Source of the DNA: Pectobacterium peruviense
GTDB lineage: Bacteria > Pseudomonadota > Gammaproteobacteria > Enterobacterales > Enterobacteriaceae
Length of the DNA: 64,000 bases
Direction: 5' to 3'
NCBI RefSeq assembly: GCF_002847345.1
Contig: NZ_LXFV01000026.1
Span: 41,576 to 105,575 of the forward strand
In this document: piece after piece, positions 54,910 through 64,000 of the stretch
How positions within the stretch are numbered: the first letter of the stretch is position 1
How the letters are laid out: every line of letters starts with the position of its first letter
Translations under genes and position numbers: made by a program
Notes under the pieces: model-generated
Seen by the model: the letters and a program-made list of their open reading frames with translations, nothing else
Told to the model about the DNA's origin: nothing
The model's database searches: none

Positions 54910-55155
54910 GGATTGACTCTCTTCAATCTGATGGTTTTTATCTAACTGTGTTGATCTGGCCGATCGTTTTCACCCTGCGGGGGGTAATGCCACACGCCAC
55001 GCATGACACTAAGATTACACCCAATCAGCCACAAAGCGATCTCAAGCATCGACTTTTTCTGATACATCAGACAATTCTGGTGGAGCAGAGTGATATAATG
55101 GATCGACTATTCAAAGATATTTTTAATGAAATAAAGACAAAGGGTGGACTAGTTG

Positions 55156-56025
55156 ATGAAAGGGATCGTGCTCGCGGGGGGAAGTGGTACTCGGTTGTAT
55201 CCAATTACTCGCGGAATTTCCAAACAGTTACTGCCGATCTATGATAAGCCGATGGTTTATTATCCTATTTCGGTTCTTATGCTCGCTGGTATCCGTGAAA
55301 TATTGATTATCACTACGCCTGAGGATATGCCAGCATTTCAGCGTCTTCTGGGGGACGGTAGCCGTTTTGGCATCGAACTTAGCTACGCGATTCAACCTAG
55401 CCCTGATGGACTTGCTCAGGCCTTTATCATCGGTGAAGAATTTATCAATGGGGAACGCTGTGCGCTGGTACTCGGTGATAATATTTATTTCGGTCAGAGC
55501 TTTGGTAAAAAACTTGAAGCCGTTGCAGCTAAAGAAGAAGGGGCAACAATCTTCGGTTATCAAGTCACCGACGCCGAGCGGTTTGGCGTTGTCGAATTTG
55601 ATCAGGATTTCAGAGCGTTATCGATAGAAGAAAAACCGATTAAACCAAAGTCTAACTGGGCCGTTACTGGGCTCTATTTCTATGACAGAAATGTCGTTGA
55701 AATGGCGAAGCAGGTAAAACCGTCGCACCGCGGCGAGTTAGAAATTACCACTCTGAACCAAATGTATCTTGAACAAAACAGACTGGATGTCGAGCTGCTG
55801 GGCAGAGGTTTCGCATGGCTAGATACCGGCACACACGACAGTCTGATTGAAGCCTCACAATTTATTCACACCATCGAAAAGCGTCAGGGACTGAAGGTTG
55901 CCTGCCTGGAAGAGATTGCATTTCGCAAAGGGTGGCTATCTAAACAGCAAGTTGCCGATGAAGCAAAAGTGATGCTCAAAACGTCTTACGGACAATATTT
56001 AACCCAACTCATCGCAGAAAAATAA
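55156..56025 (+). CDS. rmlA: Glucose-1-phosphate thymidylyltransferase RmlA
   Basis: This cytoplasmic enzyme has 289 residues and makes dTDP-glucose, the first step of dTDP-L-rhamnose synthesis. Nucleotide loop [20 protein letters not shown] is at the N-terminus, followed by [11 protein letters not shown] and FEKxx-type [13 protein letters not shown] and GLAWLDT-like [14 protein letters not shown] take the ATG at 55156 over the TTG at 55153. It is the first gene of rmlA-rmlC-rmlD; rmlB is missing. Confidence 0.96.
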   Translation: MKGIVLAGGSGTRLYPITRGISKQLLPIYDKPMVYYPISVLMLAGIREILIITTPEDMPAFQRLLGDGSRFGIELSYAIQPSPDGLAQAFIIGEEFINGERCALVLGDNIYFGQSFGKKLEAVAAKEEGATIFGYQVTDAERFGVVEFDQDFRALSIEEKPIKPKSNWAVTGLYFYDRNVVEMAKQVKPSHRGELEITTLNQMYLEQNRLDVELLGRGFAWLDTGTHDSLIEASQFIHTIEKRQGLKVACLEEIAFRKGWLSKQQVADEAKVMLKTSYGQYLTQLIAEK

Positions 56026-56026
56026 T

Positions 56027-56563
56027 ATGCAAATCATTAATACTGCTGTTCACGGCGCAAAAATTATTCAGCCGAAGGTATTCGGTGATGCACGAGGTTT
56101 TTTTCTGGAAACGTTTGAAAAGAGACGTTATCAGGAGATGCTGGATATCGATGTAGACTTTGTCCAGGATAATCATTCCCGCTCAAGTAAAGGTGTATTA
56201 CGAGGTCTGCATTTCCAGAAAACAAACCCGCAGGGGAAACTTGTCCGCGTTGTACGTGGCGAAGTTTTTGATGTTGCAGTAGATATTCGTCAAGATTCTC
56301 CTACCTATGGGAAATGGTATGGAGCACTCCTCTCTGAAGAGAACAAAACTCAATTTTGGCTCCCTCCGGGGCTAGCACATGGTTTTGTTGTCCTCTCAGA
56401 TATCGCAGATTTCGAGTACAAGTGTACAGATTATTATGATCCTAGCGATGAGGGTTGCCTATTATGGAACGATCCTGATCTTGGTATCGAATGGCCAATA
56501 TCAACCCCACAGTTATCCGAGAAAGACAAAGTAGGAAAGTTATTCAAGGATCTAGCAAAATGA
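56027..56563 (+). CDS. rmlC: dTDP-4-dehydrorhamnose 3,5-epimerase RmlC
   Basis: A 178-residue cupin epimerase. Active-site block DNHSRSSKGVLRGLHFQ (His/Arg/His) and catalytic Asp and Tyr in VAVDIRQDSPTYGKW are present. It begins one base after the rmlA stop and overlaps rmlD by four bases (ATGA). It works with RmlA and RmlD on dTDP-rhamnose. Confidence 0.96.
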   Translation: MQIINTAVHGAKIIQPKVFGDARGFFLETFEKRRYQEMLDIDVDFVQDNHSRSSKGVLRGLHFQKTNPQGKLVRVVRGEVFDVAVDIRQDSPTYGKWYGALLSEENKTQFWLPPGLAHGFVVLSDIADFEYKCTDYYDPSDEGCLLWNDPDLGIEWPISTPQLSEKDKVGKLFKDLAK

Positions 56564-57411
56564 AAATATTACTGACGGGTGCAAATGGGCAATTGGGTCG
56601 CTGCTTTCAGGATCGTCTTCCCGCCCACTGGCAAATATGGTCAACGGATGCTAGCGAACTTGATATCACTGATTTAACGCAGATTGAAGCGGCTATAGCA
56701 CGTTATCAACCAAACGCGATTGTTAATGCGGCAGCCTATACCGCCGTTGATAAAGCGGAATCAGAATCAGTATTAGCAGAAAAGATAAATGCCACAGGTC
56801 CCCATAATTTGGCTACCGTAGCACATGAAAAGGGGATCCGATTAGTCCACGTTTCGACGGATTATGTCTTTGATGGAAATGCCACGACGCCTTATCTTGA
56901 ATCCAGTACTACCAATCCCTTAAGTGTATACGGTAAAACAAAGTTAGCTGGCGAGCAGGCCGTAACGAAAGCAGCCCCCGACGCCATCATCGTTCGTACC
57001 GCTTGGGTGTTCAGTGAATACGGTAATAATTTCGTTAAGACGATGCTGAGGTTGGCAAAAGAACGTGACACATTAAGTATCGTTGCCGATCAAAAGGGAT
57101 GTCCAACTTATGCAGGGGATTTAGCGCAGGCGATTATTTCTCTTATTGAGAAAAATGCGGAATGTGGAATTTATCACTATTGCGGTGATAAAGAAGTTAG
57201 CTGGTATGAATTTGCAAAAACCATTTTTGAAATGGCAAAACAGCAAGGCGTTATCGATAAACTCCCACAGTTAACGGCGATAACAGCTGAGCAATATCCT
57301 ACCCCAGCATATCGGCCTCAATACTCTTCATTGTCGTGTGAAAAAATAGAAAGAATCAGTATAAAATGCTCTAATTGGGAGCAAAGGCTTAAAGGAATAA
57401 TTAGATATTAA
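56560..57411 (+). CDS. rmlD: dTDP-4-dehydrorhamnose reductase RmlD
   Basis: A 283-residue NAD(P)H reductase that completes dTDP-L-rhamnose. Rossmann motif ILLTGANGQLGRCF, then VNAAAYTAVDKAESE, the Thr-x-Tyr-Lys set in STDYVFDG and YGKTKLAGEQ, and CPTYAGDLAQ. I start at 56560, overlapping the rmlC stop as ATGA; the frame upstream of this has no homologous content. It is the last gene of the short rightward operon. Confidence 0.96.
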   Translation: MKILLTGANGQLGRCFQDRLPAHWQIWSTDASELDITDLTQIEAAIARYQPNAIVNAAAYTAVDKAESESVLAEKINATGPHNLATVAHEKGIRLVHVSTDYVFDGNATTPYLESSTTNPLSVYGKTKLAGEQAVTKAAPDAIIVRTAWVFSEYGNNFVKTMLRLAKERDTLSIVADQKGCPTYAGDLAQAIISLIEKNAECGIYHYCGDKEVSWYEFAKTIFEMAKQQGVIDKLPQLTAITAEQYPTPAYRPQYSSLSCEKIERISIKCSNWEQRLKGIIRY

Positions 57412-57484
57412 CAATCACTATTAACGGTCATATAGAAAAATTGGTGATTTTATCTGATACTTTCCTCATGTCGTCACAAGGCAC

Positions 57485-57514
57485 AAGGCGCTTGTGTAAA
57501 AAAACAAGCGCCTT
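57485..57514. terminator. Hairpin between converging rmlD and wzy
   Basis: AAGGCGCTTGT (57485-57495) pairs perfectly with ACAAGCGCCTT (57504-57514). No clear T-run follows on either strand (T/A-rich on both sides), so termination is likely but imperfect. Confidence 0.55.
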
Positions 57515-57596
57515 AAAAATCAAACAGTGTCATTTACTTATAAATAAAAACCATAACGTGATGTAAAAAATAATAAACTTAATTTAAGCAATAGAT

Positions 57597-58826
57597 TTAA
57601 CATTTACGTTCCAACGGTGAAACTAACTGCTTAGATCTGATAATTAATATTGATAATATATAATATGCCCAAGGCTCACTATCATAAGCAGTATATAATG
57701 TATTTATCATTAACAATAATGGTAAAAAAACAATCAACGTTAACTTACTATCTTTTTTTCTCATATTAATAAAAAGAGAGAAAAAGAATGAAAGATATAA
57801 AACAAAACCTAAAAAACCGATATCTAAGTATGTATTAAGGAATAAATTATGGACATTTGGCTCTCCATTATAATATTCACTAAACCTCGGTAAAAATTGC
57901 CTTGCAGAAAGGATACCCTGTCCCAAAAAGCCAATCTCATCATACTCTTTAAAAACAGAAATCCAATATAAAAGCCTAATGGACATGCCATCATTTCTTT
58001 CAAAGCTTGTTATTGATGAAATCCTAATGTAATCTAAAATATAAGGCATCGCAAAGAAAACAATAATTATAGTTGTTAGCACAAAAAAAATCTTTGCAAA
58101 AGGCCTATCTTTTTTTAAGAAATAAAAAACAAAAATAGCAATAAGTATAAATATAAAAGACGTTCTTGATAAACTGAGAAGAGCAGTCAAAACAGTTAAC
58201 CCTGCATATAAAAAATGATATTTCCTATATATAATAGAATATAATACATAATGTAAATATCCAAATAACGCAACTTTTGCGCCAAACATATTTTTATCAC
58301 CACCACCAAATAAAGCAAAATCACTGTCAAATATCTGACCAGCTGAATAAGAATCTCCAGCCGTTATAGATATCCCGCCAGAAATCAATTGCAAAGTAAG
58401 AATCTGAATAAAACAAAGTAACATTATAAATCGCAAGTATAATTCAATTGTCTTTAACGAATTAAAACCTCCCGAAACTTTCCTTTCAGATATAGATAAA
58501 AAAAACAGTAAAATAGCATTAAGATAAAGTTTAATTAATGCTGAAATCGTATCATCATCTATAGGATGCAATAAAAAAACAACGCCAGAGACACAACAAA
58601 AAAGGAACAGAAAAATATTGTAGAGGTAAGTTTTATTTCTTAGCGCCCCCATAAGAGAAATGCAAGCAATTAAATAGAAAAATGGATATATTTTAAATGG
58701 CAAAAACGTGGAAAAAACCGCCAACCCGATTAAATTAGATACCACCACATCTTTGTGAACACGATATCCTCTACTTATAGCAAGACTACCACTGCTTTTT
58801 CTGTATAAAACATTCATATCTACCAA
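57597..58826 (-). CDS. wzy: O-antigen/EPS polymerase, Wzy-like
   Basis: A 409-residue membrane protein with about eleven hydrophobic segments and a larger periplasmic loop near residues 270-320 (RISSITSFERNDGMSIRLLYW then PRFSEYYNGEPNVHNLFLN). The loop motif with H-N-x-F-L is typical of Wzy/O-antigen ligase families. It shares no name-level identity I recognise, as usual for Wzy. Base composition is much more AT-rich than the left part of the window, which suggests horizontal acquisition. A start at the third codon Met is possible. Confidence 0.75.
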   Translation of the reverse strand: MVDMNVLYRKSSGSLAISRGYRVHKDVVVSNLIGLAVFSTFLPFKIYPFFYLIACISLMGALRNKTYLYNIFLFLFCCVSGVVFLLHPIDDDTISALIKLYLNAILLFFLSISERKVSGGFNSLKTIELYLRFIMLLCFIQILTLQLISGGISITAGDSYSAGQIFDSDFALFGGGDKNMFGAKVALFGYLHYVLYSIIYRKYHFLYAGLTVLTALLSLSRTSFIFILIAIFVFYFLKKDRPFAKIFFVLTTIIIVFFAMPYILDYIRISSITSFERNDGMSIRLLYWISVFKEYDEIGFLGQGILSARQFLPRFSEYYNGEPNVHNLFLNTYLDIGFLGFVLYLSFFFSLFINMRKKDSKLTLIVFLPLLLMINTLYTAYDSEPWAYYILSILIIRSKQLVSPLERKC

Positions 58827-58863
58827 CGTTTTTTAATTTAATTATAGCAATGAAATTCCACAC

Positions 58864-60240
58864 CTAAATATATTTATTAAGTAGATATAAAATACCTTGC
58901 GTCTCTTTAATCATTAACGCTTTGTCTGACTTTGATTCTACATTTAAGCGAACAACTGATTCTGTATTAGAAGAACGAAGGTTGAAACGCCAGTTTTCAA
59001 ATTCTAAACTGATACCATCGGTCTCATCAATAGATAACGCTTTCGGCAAGTAAGTCGCTTTCACTCGCTCTATCGCCTTAGCAGGTTCGCTTAATATGGA
59101 GTTAATTTCTCCAGATGCCGGATAAGCCTGCATCCTTTCACTCACCAAATCGCGCAGGCTTTTATTTTTTACACAAAGCAATTCAGCGACCAATAACCAG
59201 GGGATCATTCCAGAATCACAGTACGCAAATGAGCGGAAATAATGATGAGCGCTCATTTCTCCGCCGTAGACGGCATCTTCTTGCCGCATCCGTTCCTTGA
59301 TAAAGGCATGTCCTGTTTTTGACATAACCGGTTTGCCTTGGCAGGAATTAACGATATCAATGGTATTCCAGCTCAGCCGAGGATCATGAATGATTTTGGC
59401 ACCGGGCTCTTTTTGGAGAAAAGCCTCGGCCAATAAACCAACAATATAGTATCCCTCAATAAACTCACCGAGATGATTGAACAAGAAACACCGATCAAAA
59501 TCGCCATCAAAGGCAATCCCTATATCAGCCGAATGGGCAATAACCGCATCAGAGGTATCTTTTCGACACTCTGGTAAGAGCGGATTAGGGATACCATTAG
59601 GGAAAGAGCCATCGGGCTGATGGTGTACTTTGATAAAAGTGACGGGAATATTTAATTGGTTGAAGCGTGCTTCCAGCGCATCAATAACGTGTCCTGCCGC
59701 ACCATTACCGCTGTTGATGACTAGCTTTAACGGTTTAAAATTCGCAGGCTCTATATAGGTCATTAAATGCTGAACATAATCATCAAGCACAGAAATCTTT
59801 GTGTATTCACCTTTCTCTTCGGCAAGTATCGGGGTAAAAACATTGTTCTCTGCCAATACCTGAATATCGCGCAATCCCGAATCACCACTAATTGGCTTAG
59901 CACCTTTGCAAACCAATTTCATACCGTTGTAATCAATTGGGTTATGGCTTGCGGTGACTTCAATGCCTCCGTCAATCCCCAGATGATGTGTCGCGAAATA
60001 GATCTCTTCTGTACCGACTAATCCGATATCTAATACGTTTGTTCCTGCATCCCGTAGGCCATCGGACAACGCTAATTTCAAACTCTCGCTGGTTAGCCTG
60101 ACATCACCGCCAACAACAACATTTTTGGCTCTTGTAAACTGACCATAAGCCCGACCAATCCGGTAAGCAATATCTTCATTAAGTTCGTCGCCCAGACGAC
60201 CCCGAATATCATAGGCTTTAAAACAGGTGAGCGTAGACAT
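58864..60240 (-). CDS. manB: Phosphomannomutase ManB/CpsG
   Basis: A cytoplasmic phosphohexomutase of 458 residues that interconverts mannose 6- and 1-phosphates. The phosphoserine is in [13 protein letters not shown], with the metal loop [11 protein letters not shown], sugar loop [11 protein letters not shown] and phosphate loop RSSNTES. I take the ATG at 60240 over an in-frame TTG at 60243. It is between wzy and manC, on the minus strand. Confidence 0.95.
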   Translation of the reverse strand: MSTLTCFKAYDIRGRLGDELNEDIAYRIGRAYGQFTRAKNVVVGGDVRLTSESLKLALSDGLRDAGTNVLDIGLVGTEEIYFATHHLGIDGGIEVTASHNPIDYNGMKLVCKGAKPISGDSGLRDIQVLAENNVFTPILAEEKGEYTKISVLDDYVQHLMTYIEPANFKPLKLVINSGNGAAGHVIDALEARFNQLNIPVTFIKVHHQPDGSFPNGIPNPLLPECRKDTSDAVIAHSADIGIAFDGDFDRCFLFNHLGEFIEGYYIVGLLAEAFLQKEPGAKIIHDPRLSWNTIDIVNSCQGKPVMSKTGHAFIKERMRQEDAVYGGEMSAHHYFRSFAYCDSGMIPWLLVAELLCVKNKSLRDLVSERMQAYPASGEINSILSEPAKAIERVKATYLPKALSIDETDGISLEFENWRFNLRSSNTESVVRLNVESKSDKALMIKETQGILYLLNKYI

Positions 60241-60252
60241 CAATAATACCTT

Positions 60253-61662
60253 TTATATTCTGCCGTATCGATCTTGCAGTCTGACGATGTCATCGTCAGC
60301 CAAATAGTGTCCTGAACGTACCTCAATCATTACAAGATCAATAACGCCAGGGTTTTCTAAAGTATGAACAGCCCCAGGCGGAATAAACGTAGATTGATTT
60401 TCTGAAAGGAAAAACTCTTTTTCATCAATATTGACTTTGGCCGTGCCCACTAACACAACCCAATGCTCTGCCCGATGGAAATGTTGTTGCAGAGAGAGGC
60501 CATGCCCAGGGTGAACGATTATTTTTTTTACCTGGTAATGATCGCCAGAATCAATATTGCTAATTTTACCCCAAGGACGAAATGACTCATGGTGTTCACG
60601 GTAGTGATGGAGATTACTTTCTTTCAGCCGATCGACCACTTTTTTTACATCTTGCGATCTATCTTTAGCGGCGACCAAAAGCGCATCTCCGGTATTAACA
60701 ATGACAACATCATTAATGCCGATTGTTGCAACCAATGCCGAGTCAGAAGAGATATAGTTATTATGGCTATCGAGCGCGATTACCTCACCAATATTAACGT
60801 TACCCGATTCGTCCTTTTCTAAAATGTCCCATAGCGATGACCATGAGCCGACATCACTCCATCCAGCAGCCAATGGAATAACGACCGCATCACTGGTTTT
60901 CTCCATGACGGCATAGTCGACAGAATCATCTGGGCAACGAGTAAAGGCTATTTCATTAAGACGTGTAAAATCTAGATCTTCACTGGAATCAGCGCAAGCC
61001 TGTTCACAGGCAGCGAAAATATCTGGTCGATGTTCCTGGAGCGATTTAAGGTAAGAACTTGCCTTAAACATAAACATTCCACTGTTCCAATAGTAGTCGC
61101 CCGATGAAAAATATTCCTCGGCTGTACTTAGATTAGGTTTTTCAACAAAACAGTCAACAGGAAATGCTATTCCATCAGCGCTAATACCACGGCGGATATA
61201 GCCATATCCTGTATGTGCTTCAGTTGGTACAATTCCAAAAGTAATTAATTTTCCTAAAGCGGCTAATGGCTCTGCCAGCTTAACAGCATCAGTAAAAGCC
61301 GATTCATTTTGAATTACATGATCTGCGGCCAATACTAACAATATAGGATCATGTGTAGGTGTTTCTCTCATCGATAGCAACGCTGCCACAGCAATAGCTG
61401 GTGCAGTATTACGACCTATTGGCTCCAATACTATTTTTCCACTCGTGTTCAGCTCTCTGAGTTGCTCTGCGACTATAAATCGGTGCTCTTCGTTGCAAAT
61501 AACTAATGGCTTCTCTGCCTTTAACTGCTTCAGACGTTTTATCGTTGCTTTGAGCATTGTCTCATCGCCACATAACGCAATTAGCTGTTTAGGATATTGA
61601 GTACGAGAGAGTGGCCATAAACGAGTTCCTGAACCGCCAGCCATAATAACAGGGAAAATCAT
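60253..61662 (-). CDS. manC: Mannose-1-phosphate guanylyltransferase/mannose-6-phosphate isomerase ManC
   Basis: A bifunctional type II enzyme of 469 residues. The N-terminal nucleotidyltransferase has [18 protein letters not shown] and [13 protein letters not shown]; the C-terminal cupin isomerase (about residues 345-465) has [10 protein letters not shown] and [16 protein letters not shown] start at the ATG at 61662 ([10 protein letters not shown]), with AAAGGAA upstream; the open frame to 61731 is not family-like. With ManB it supplies GDP-mannose for the polymer or for GDP-fucose-type derivatives, whose genes are not in the window. Confidence 0.95.
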   Translation of the reverse strand: MIFPVIMAGGSGTRLWPLSRTQYPKQLIALCGDETMLKATIKRLKQLKAEKPLVICNEEHRFIVAEQLRELNTSGKIVLEPIGRNTAPAIAVAALLSMRETPTHDPILLVLAADHVIQNESAFTDAVKLAEPLAALGKLITFGIVPTEAHTGYGYIRRGISADGIAFPVDCFVEKPNLSTAEEYFSSGDYYWNSGMFMFKASSYLKSLQEHRPDIFAACEQACADSSEDLDFTRLNEIAFTRCPDDSVDYAVMEKTSDAVVIPLAAGWSDVGSWSSLWDILEKDESGNVNIGEVIALDSHNNYISSDSALVATIGINDVVIVNTGDALLVAAKDRSQDVKKVVDRLKESNLHHYREHHESFRPWGKISNIDSGDHYQVKKIIVHPGHGLSLQQHFHRAEHWVVLVGTAKVNIDEKEFFLSENQSTFIPPGAVHTLENPGVIDLVMIEVRSGHYLADDDIVRLQDRYGRI

Positions 61663-61743
61663 TTCATTTCCTTTTACATCGAAAAAAACATAAAATACGT
61701 TTCCGTTCGGGTACAAAAAAAAGTAAGACAACGAGAAATTTCA

Positions 61744-62754
61744 CTATCTAACAGATTTAATTAACGGAGCTACTTTTTTCTGAATAAATGGAAGTTTGTA
61801 GGCATAAAAACCCAGAGTCCCAAATTTAAAAAAAAGCTGAGTGAAAATTTTTCTTTTTCCCATTTTTCTATAACACTCAGCAACACTCTCTTTTACACTT
61901 TCTGAACCAGAATGGCCCACAATCAATGAACTATAAAACCAAGGGCGTTCTCTCAGCAGCACGCTCAAAAACTCATGCCTGACACCTTGATTTTCATAGA
62001 AATCATATGCAAGATTGACATATCCGGTTAAATCAATTTCTATTCTTTTTGCAAGTCCATTCTCTAAAAATGTGTCATTCCCCCCCCGGCACCAAGCTAA
62101 AGGCTGAGAAATATATTGCAACTTAAATAAATCAGAATTTTTTATCATTGATAATACAACATAAACATGTGCATATGCTGAACCAATATAATCTTCGTCA
62201 AAAAAAACTGCGTTCCATTTATCTCTTTTTACGATTAAAGAACTTAGATAACTGAAGACACCACCTAATGTTCGGCACTTCTTGAAATAATCTATATAGT
62301 CTTTTTTATTTTCAAATGAAAAAACAGCACTATCAGAACTCAACCACTCTCGATGTTCAAACTTTATGTTCTTCATATCTACATCAAACTCTTTTCGATT
62401 GCATAGATATAAATCACATTCTTTCGAAATAAAAATTTCTAATTGCTGAAGCGCATCAGAAGATAATATATCGTCACTTCCCAGTAACCAACAGTAATCT
62501 CCTGAAGCTAAGGAGACTGCCGATAAATAATTCCTATCAGGACCAATATTTTTTTCATTTTTCTTATAGACAATCTGAATCCCATACATATCTTTCCATC
62601 TTTCTATTGATTCAGTGGTTCCGTCAGTTGAAGCATTATCGGAGATACATATCTCTATATCAAATGAATGCCCCTCTTGGATGCTTATACTATTTATTAA
62701 CTCCCCCAGAACATCACATCGATTATACGTTGGGATGCAAAATGAAATTTTCAT
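61744..62754 (-). CDS. Family 2 glycosyltransferase
   Basis: This cytoplasmic-face GT-A glycosyltransferase has 336 residues. FCIPTYNRCDVLGELINS begins it, then CISDNASTDGTTES and the metal-binding acidic triplet in LLGSDDILSS. Sugar donor and linkage cannot be told. Composition is strongly AT-rich like wzy. It lies two bases from wzx and 82 bp from manC. Confidence 0.88.
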   Translation of the reverse strand: MKISFCIPTYNRCDVLGELINSISIQEGHSFDIEICISDNASTDGTTESIERWKDMYGIQIVYKKNEKNIGPDRNYLSAVSLASGDYCWLLGSDDILSSDALQQLEIFISKECDLYLCNRKEFDVDMKNIKFEHREWLSSDSAVFSFENKKDYIDYFKKCRTLGGVFSYLSSLIVKRDKWNAVFFDEDYIGSAYAHVYVVLSMIKNSDLFKLQYISQPLAWCRGGNDTFLENGLAKRIEIDLTGYVNLAYDFYENQGVRHEFLSVLLRERPWFYSSLIVGHSGSESVKESVAECYRKMGKRKIFTQLFFKFGTLGFYAYKLPFIQKKVAPLIKSVR

Positions 62755-62755
62755 C

Positions 62756-64000
62756 TTATTTAGCCTTAATTAACTTGCAATAAAAATATGGAAGCCCCCA
62801 AACAACAGTGGCAATGAAAGATAATGAAAGTCCTAAAAGCATCCCTACAATTCCATATTTTTCAGTAAAAAACCATTGCGCGCTAAAACCTACCACCACT
62901 TGAATAGGTACGAGATAAAGCAGTGGTTTCAGATAATTCATACTTTGTAAAAGCATAGCAAACGTATCACACCAAACTCGAATTATAAAATAAGCACCAA
63001 ACATTAAAAAAACAGAGTAATTTATATTTAAATCTATTTTAGTAGAAATAAATGGTATTATTTCATCTTTAATAAGAAAGATAAAAAAAGTAAATAAAAA
63101 AATAAAAACAGAGCCAAGGATTATGTTTATTATTACTATTTTATTTAACCTCTCCCAATTTTTCCCCACACACAACTCAGCACATACAGGCCATAGCGCT
63201 TGCAAAACAGCGCTGTAGATAAAAAATAGCAAAGAAAAAATTTTCATTAACACAGAATACACGACAATGTCAGATGCGGATAGCTTCTGAGACATAACAA
63301 TATAATCAGCTTGCAATACAAGGACAGATAAAAGAGCGAAAAAGAAGAATCCCCGACCTCTTTTTATAAGTGCGACATAGTCCTTTACTTTCACATCTCC
63401 ATTAATATCTTTAAGATATCTATTAACCAAAAAAAACATAGTAAAGAAAGATAAAGGAATAAACATTATAGCCAATGATAATTTTACACTTAATCCCATA
63501 TGCATTTTATGGGCAAACCAAACTCCAAAAAAACCAAATAAGTAAGAAACTGCATTTACTGCATTTGCTTTCCAGCCAGCTTGTTCTGCGAACCATATTT
63601 TACAGATGATGCTACCGATACCAACAGAACAAAATATTACACTCGCAACAAAGAAAACATTACCTTTATTACCTATTTCTAAATAGGAGAAATTAGATAA
63701 ATATATACCAGATAAGAAATCAGATGATACATAGAGTATAAGAACTAAAAACAACATCCCTAAAAACACAATATCAAAAGATGCTTTTATATATTGATTA
63801 TAATTTTCACCTCTTGCTCTTGACTCTGAAATATAATTTTGGAGACTACTACCTATACCAAAATCAGCTATACCGCCCCAAACCAAAAGTCCCGACAGAA
63901 GAACAAATGCAGCATATCCTTTTTCCCCCATCATATCCAAAAGGTAACGAATAGATGCAACTTGAGATAATGCAATTACTATTTTTGCAACCCAAGATGA
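62756..64000 (-). CDS. wzx: O-antigen/EPS flippase, Wzx-like (5' end outside the window)
   Basis: The open frame continues past the window edge, so the N-terminus is missing; 414 codons are visible. It is a polytopic protein of the MATE/PST polysaccharide-transporter superfamily with about ten to twelve hydrophobic segments and the typical GFFFFALLSVLVLQADYIVM and VYSVLMKIFSLLFFIYSAV regions. It translocates undecaprenyl-linked repeat units. The first residues in the window are SSWVAKIVIALSQVASIRYL, still in a membrane segment. It is AT-rich. Confidence 0.85.
   Translation of the reverse strand, partial: SSWVAKIVIALSQVASIRYLLDMMGEKGYAAFVLLSGLLVWGGIADFGIGSSLQNYISESRARGENYNQYIKASFDIVFLGMLFLVLILYVSSDFLSGIYLSNFSYLEIGNKGNVFFVASVIFCSVGIGSIICKIWFAEQAGWKANAVNAVSYLFGFFGVWFAHKMHMGLSVKLSLAIMFIPLSFFTMFFLVNRYLKDINGDVKVKDYVALIKRGRGFFFFALLSVLVLQADYIVMSQKLSASDIVVYSVLMKIFSLLFFIYSAVLQALWPVCAELCVGKNWERLNKIVIINIILGSVFIFLFTFFIFLIKDEIIPFISTKIDLNINYSVFLMFGAYFIIRVWCDTFAMLLQSMNYLKPLLYLVPIQVVVGFSAQWFFTEKYGIVGMLLGLSLSFIATVVWGLPYFYCKLIKAK

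Noticed and set aside
54910..55155. JUMPstart/ops element before rmlA
   Set aside because: The closest match, GGGGGTAATG, fits the ops core GGCGGTAGCG at only seven of ten positions, and no JUMPstart context surrounds it.

Overview
The window reads as a chromosomal segment of a plant-associated enterobacterium. Pectobacterium (soft-rot group) is the best fit. The basis is the mix of a lac operon, two beta-glucoside loci, a complete myo-inositol cluster with an ABC importer, a yjbEFGH operon next to gnd-galF, and a rml/man surface-polysaccharide cluster. The genus is an inference from gene content, not a database result. Left end (1-5.1 kb): the tail of a probable lacI, a lac promoter with an operator that matches E. 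coli O1 as remembered, then lacZ and lacY with no lacA. A consensus promoter, a tRNA-Asn(GTT) gene and a strong terminator follow. From 5.3 to 15.5 kb lies an accessory stretch with much gene decay. It holds a quinone-oxidoreductase-like gene behind a collapsed SDR pseudogene, an intact SDR, an Old Yellow Enzyme reductase divergent from a TetR regulator with a perfect 17-bp inverted repeat between them, an alpha/beta-hydrolase remnant without its nucleophile segment, a LysR gene with an internal TGA, a flavin-reductase-like gene, a yeaR-yoaG pair behind a good NsrR-like site (the YoaG protein is a tandem duplication), a small secreted protein, an unrecognised 268-residue protein, and a GAF-GGDEF gene with an internal TGA. 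From 15.9 to 20.3 kb is a beta-glucoside operon (PTS EIIBCA, 6-phospho-beta-glucosidase, BglG-type antiterminator) with a textbook RAT/terminator leader. From 20.4 to 23.9 kb is a ferric-iron ABC importer.

From 24 to 39.6 kb is the myo-inositol catabolic cluster. Reading leftwards on the minus strand it is iolA, iolD, iolG, ABC binding protein, ABC ATPase, ABC permease, a Gfo/Idh/MocA oxidoreductase, an iolC-DUF2090 fusion, iolE and iolB. A divergent RpiR-type regulator (iolR) lies next to iolA, and similar palindromic motifs sit upstream of iolA and iolG. Imported inositol would be oxidised (IolG), dehydrated (IolE), hydrolysed (IolD), isomerised (IolB), phosphorylated and cleaved (IolC and its C-terminal domain), and the semialdehyde oxidised (IolA). 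iolD is bracketed by two inverted copies of an element of 220-295 bp whose predicted stems differ between copies by compensatory changes while a loop stays constant. This is the most unusual non-coding signal in the window.

From 39.6 to 47.6 kb are an ABM-domain protein, an orphan Fur-box-preceded substrate-binding protein, a MASE2-GGDEF diguanylate cyclase (dgcC/adrA-like), a second antitermination-controlled GH1 locus without a PTS gene, and an S53 peptidase followed closely by a periplasmic AroQ-type chorismate mutase. From 48 to 52 kb is yjbEFGH (exopolysaccharide-associated). From 52.4 to 64 kb are gnd, galF and a surface-polysaccharide cluster. rmlA-rmlC-rmlD read rightwards (no rmlB here) and face AT-rich wzy, manB, manC, a family-2 glycosyltransferase and a wzx flippase cut by the window end, all on the minus strand. 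The proteins imply dTDP-rhamnose and GDP-mannose (or derivatives) as precursors of a Wzx/Wzy-assembled polymer.
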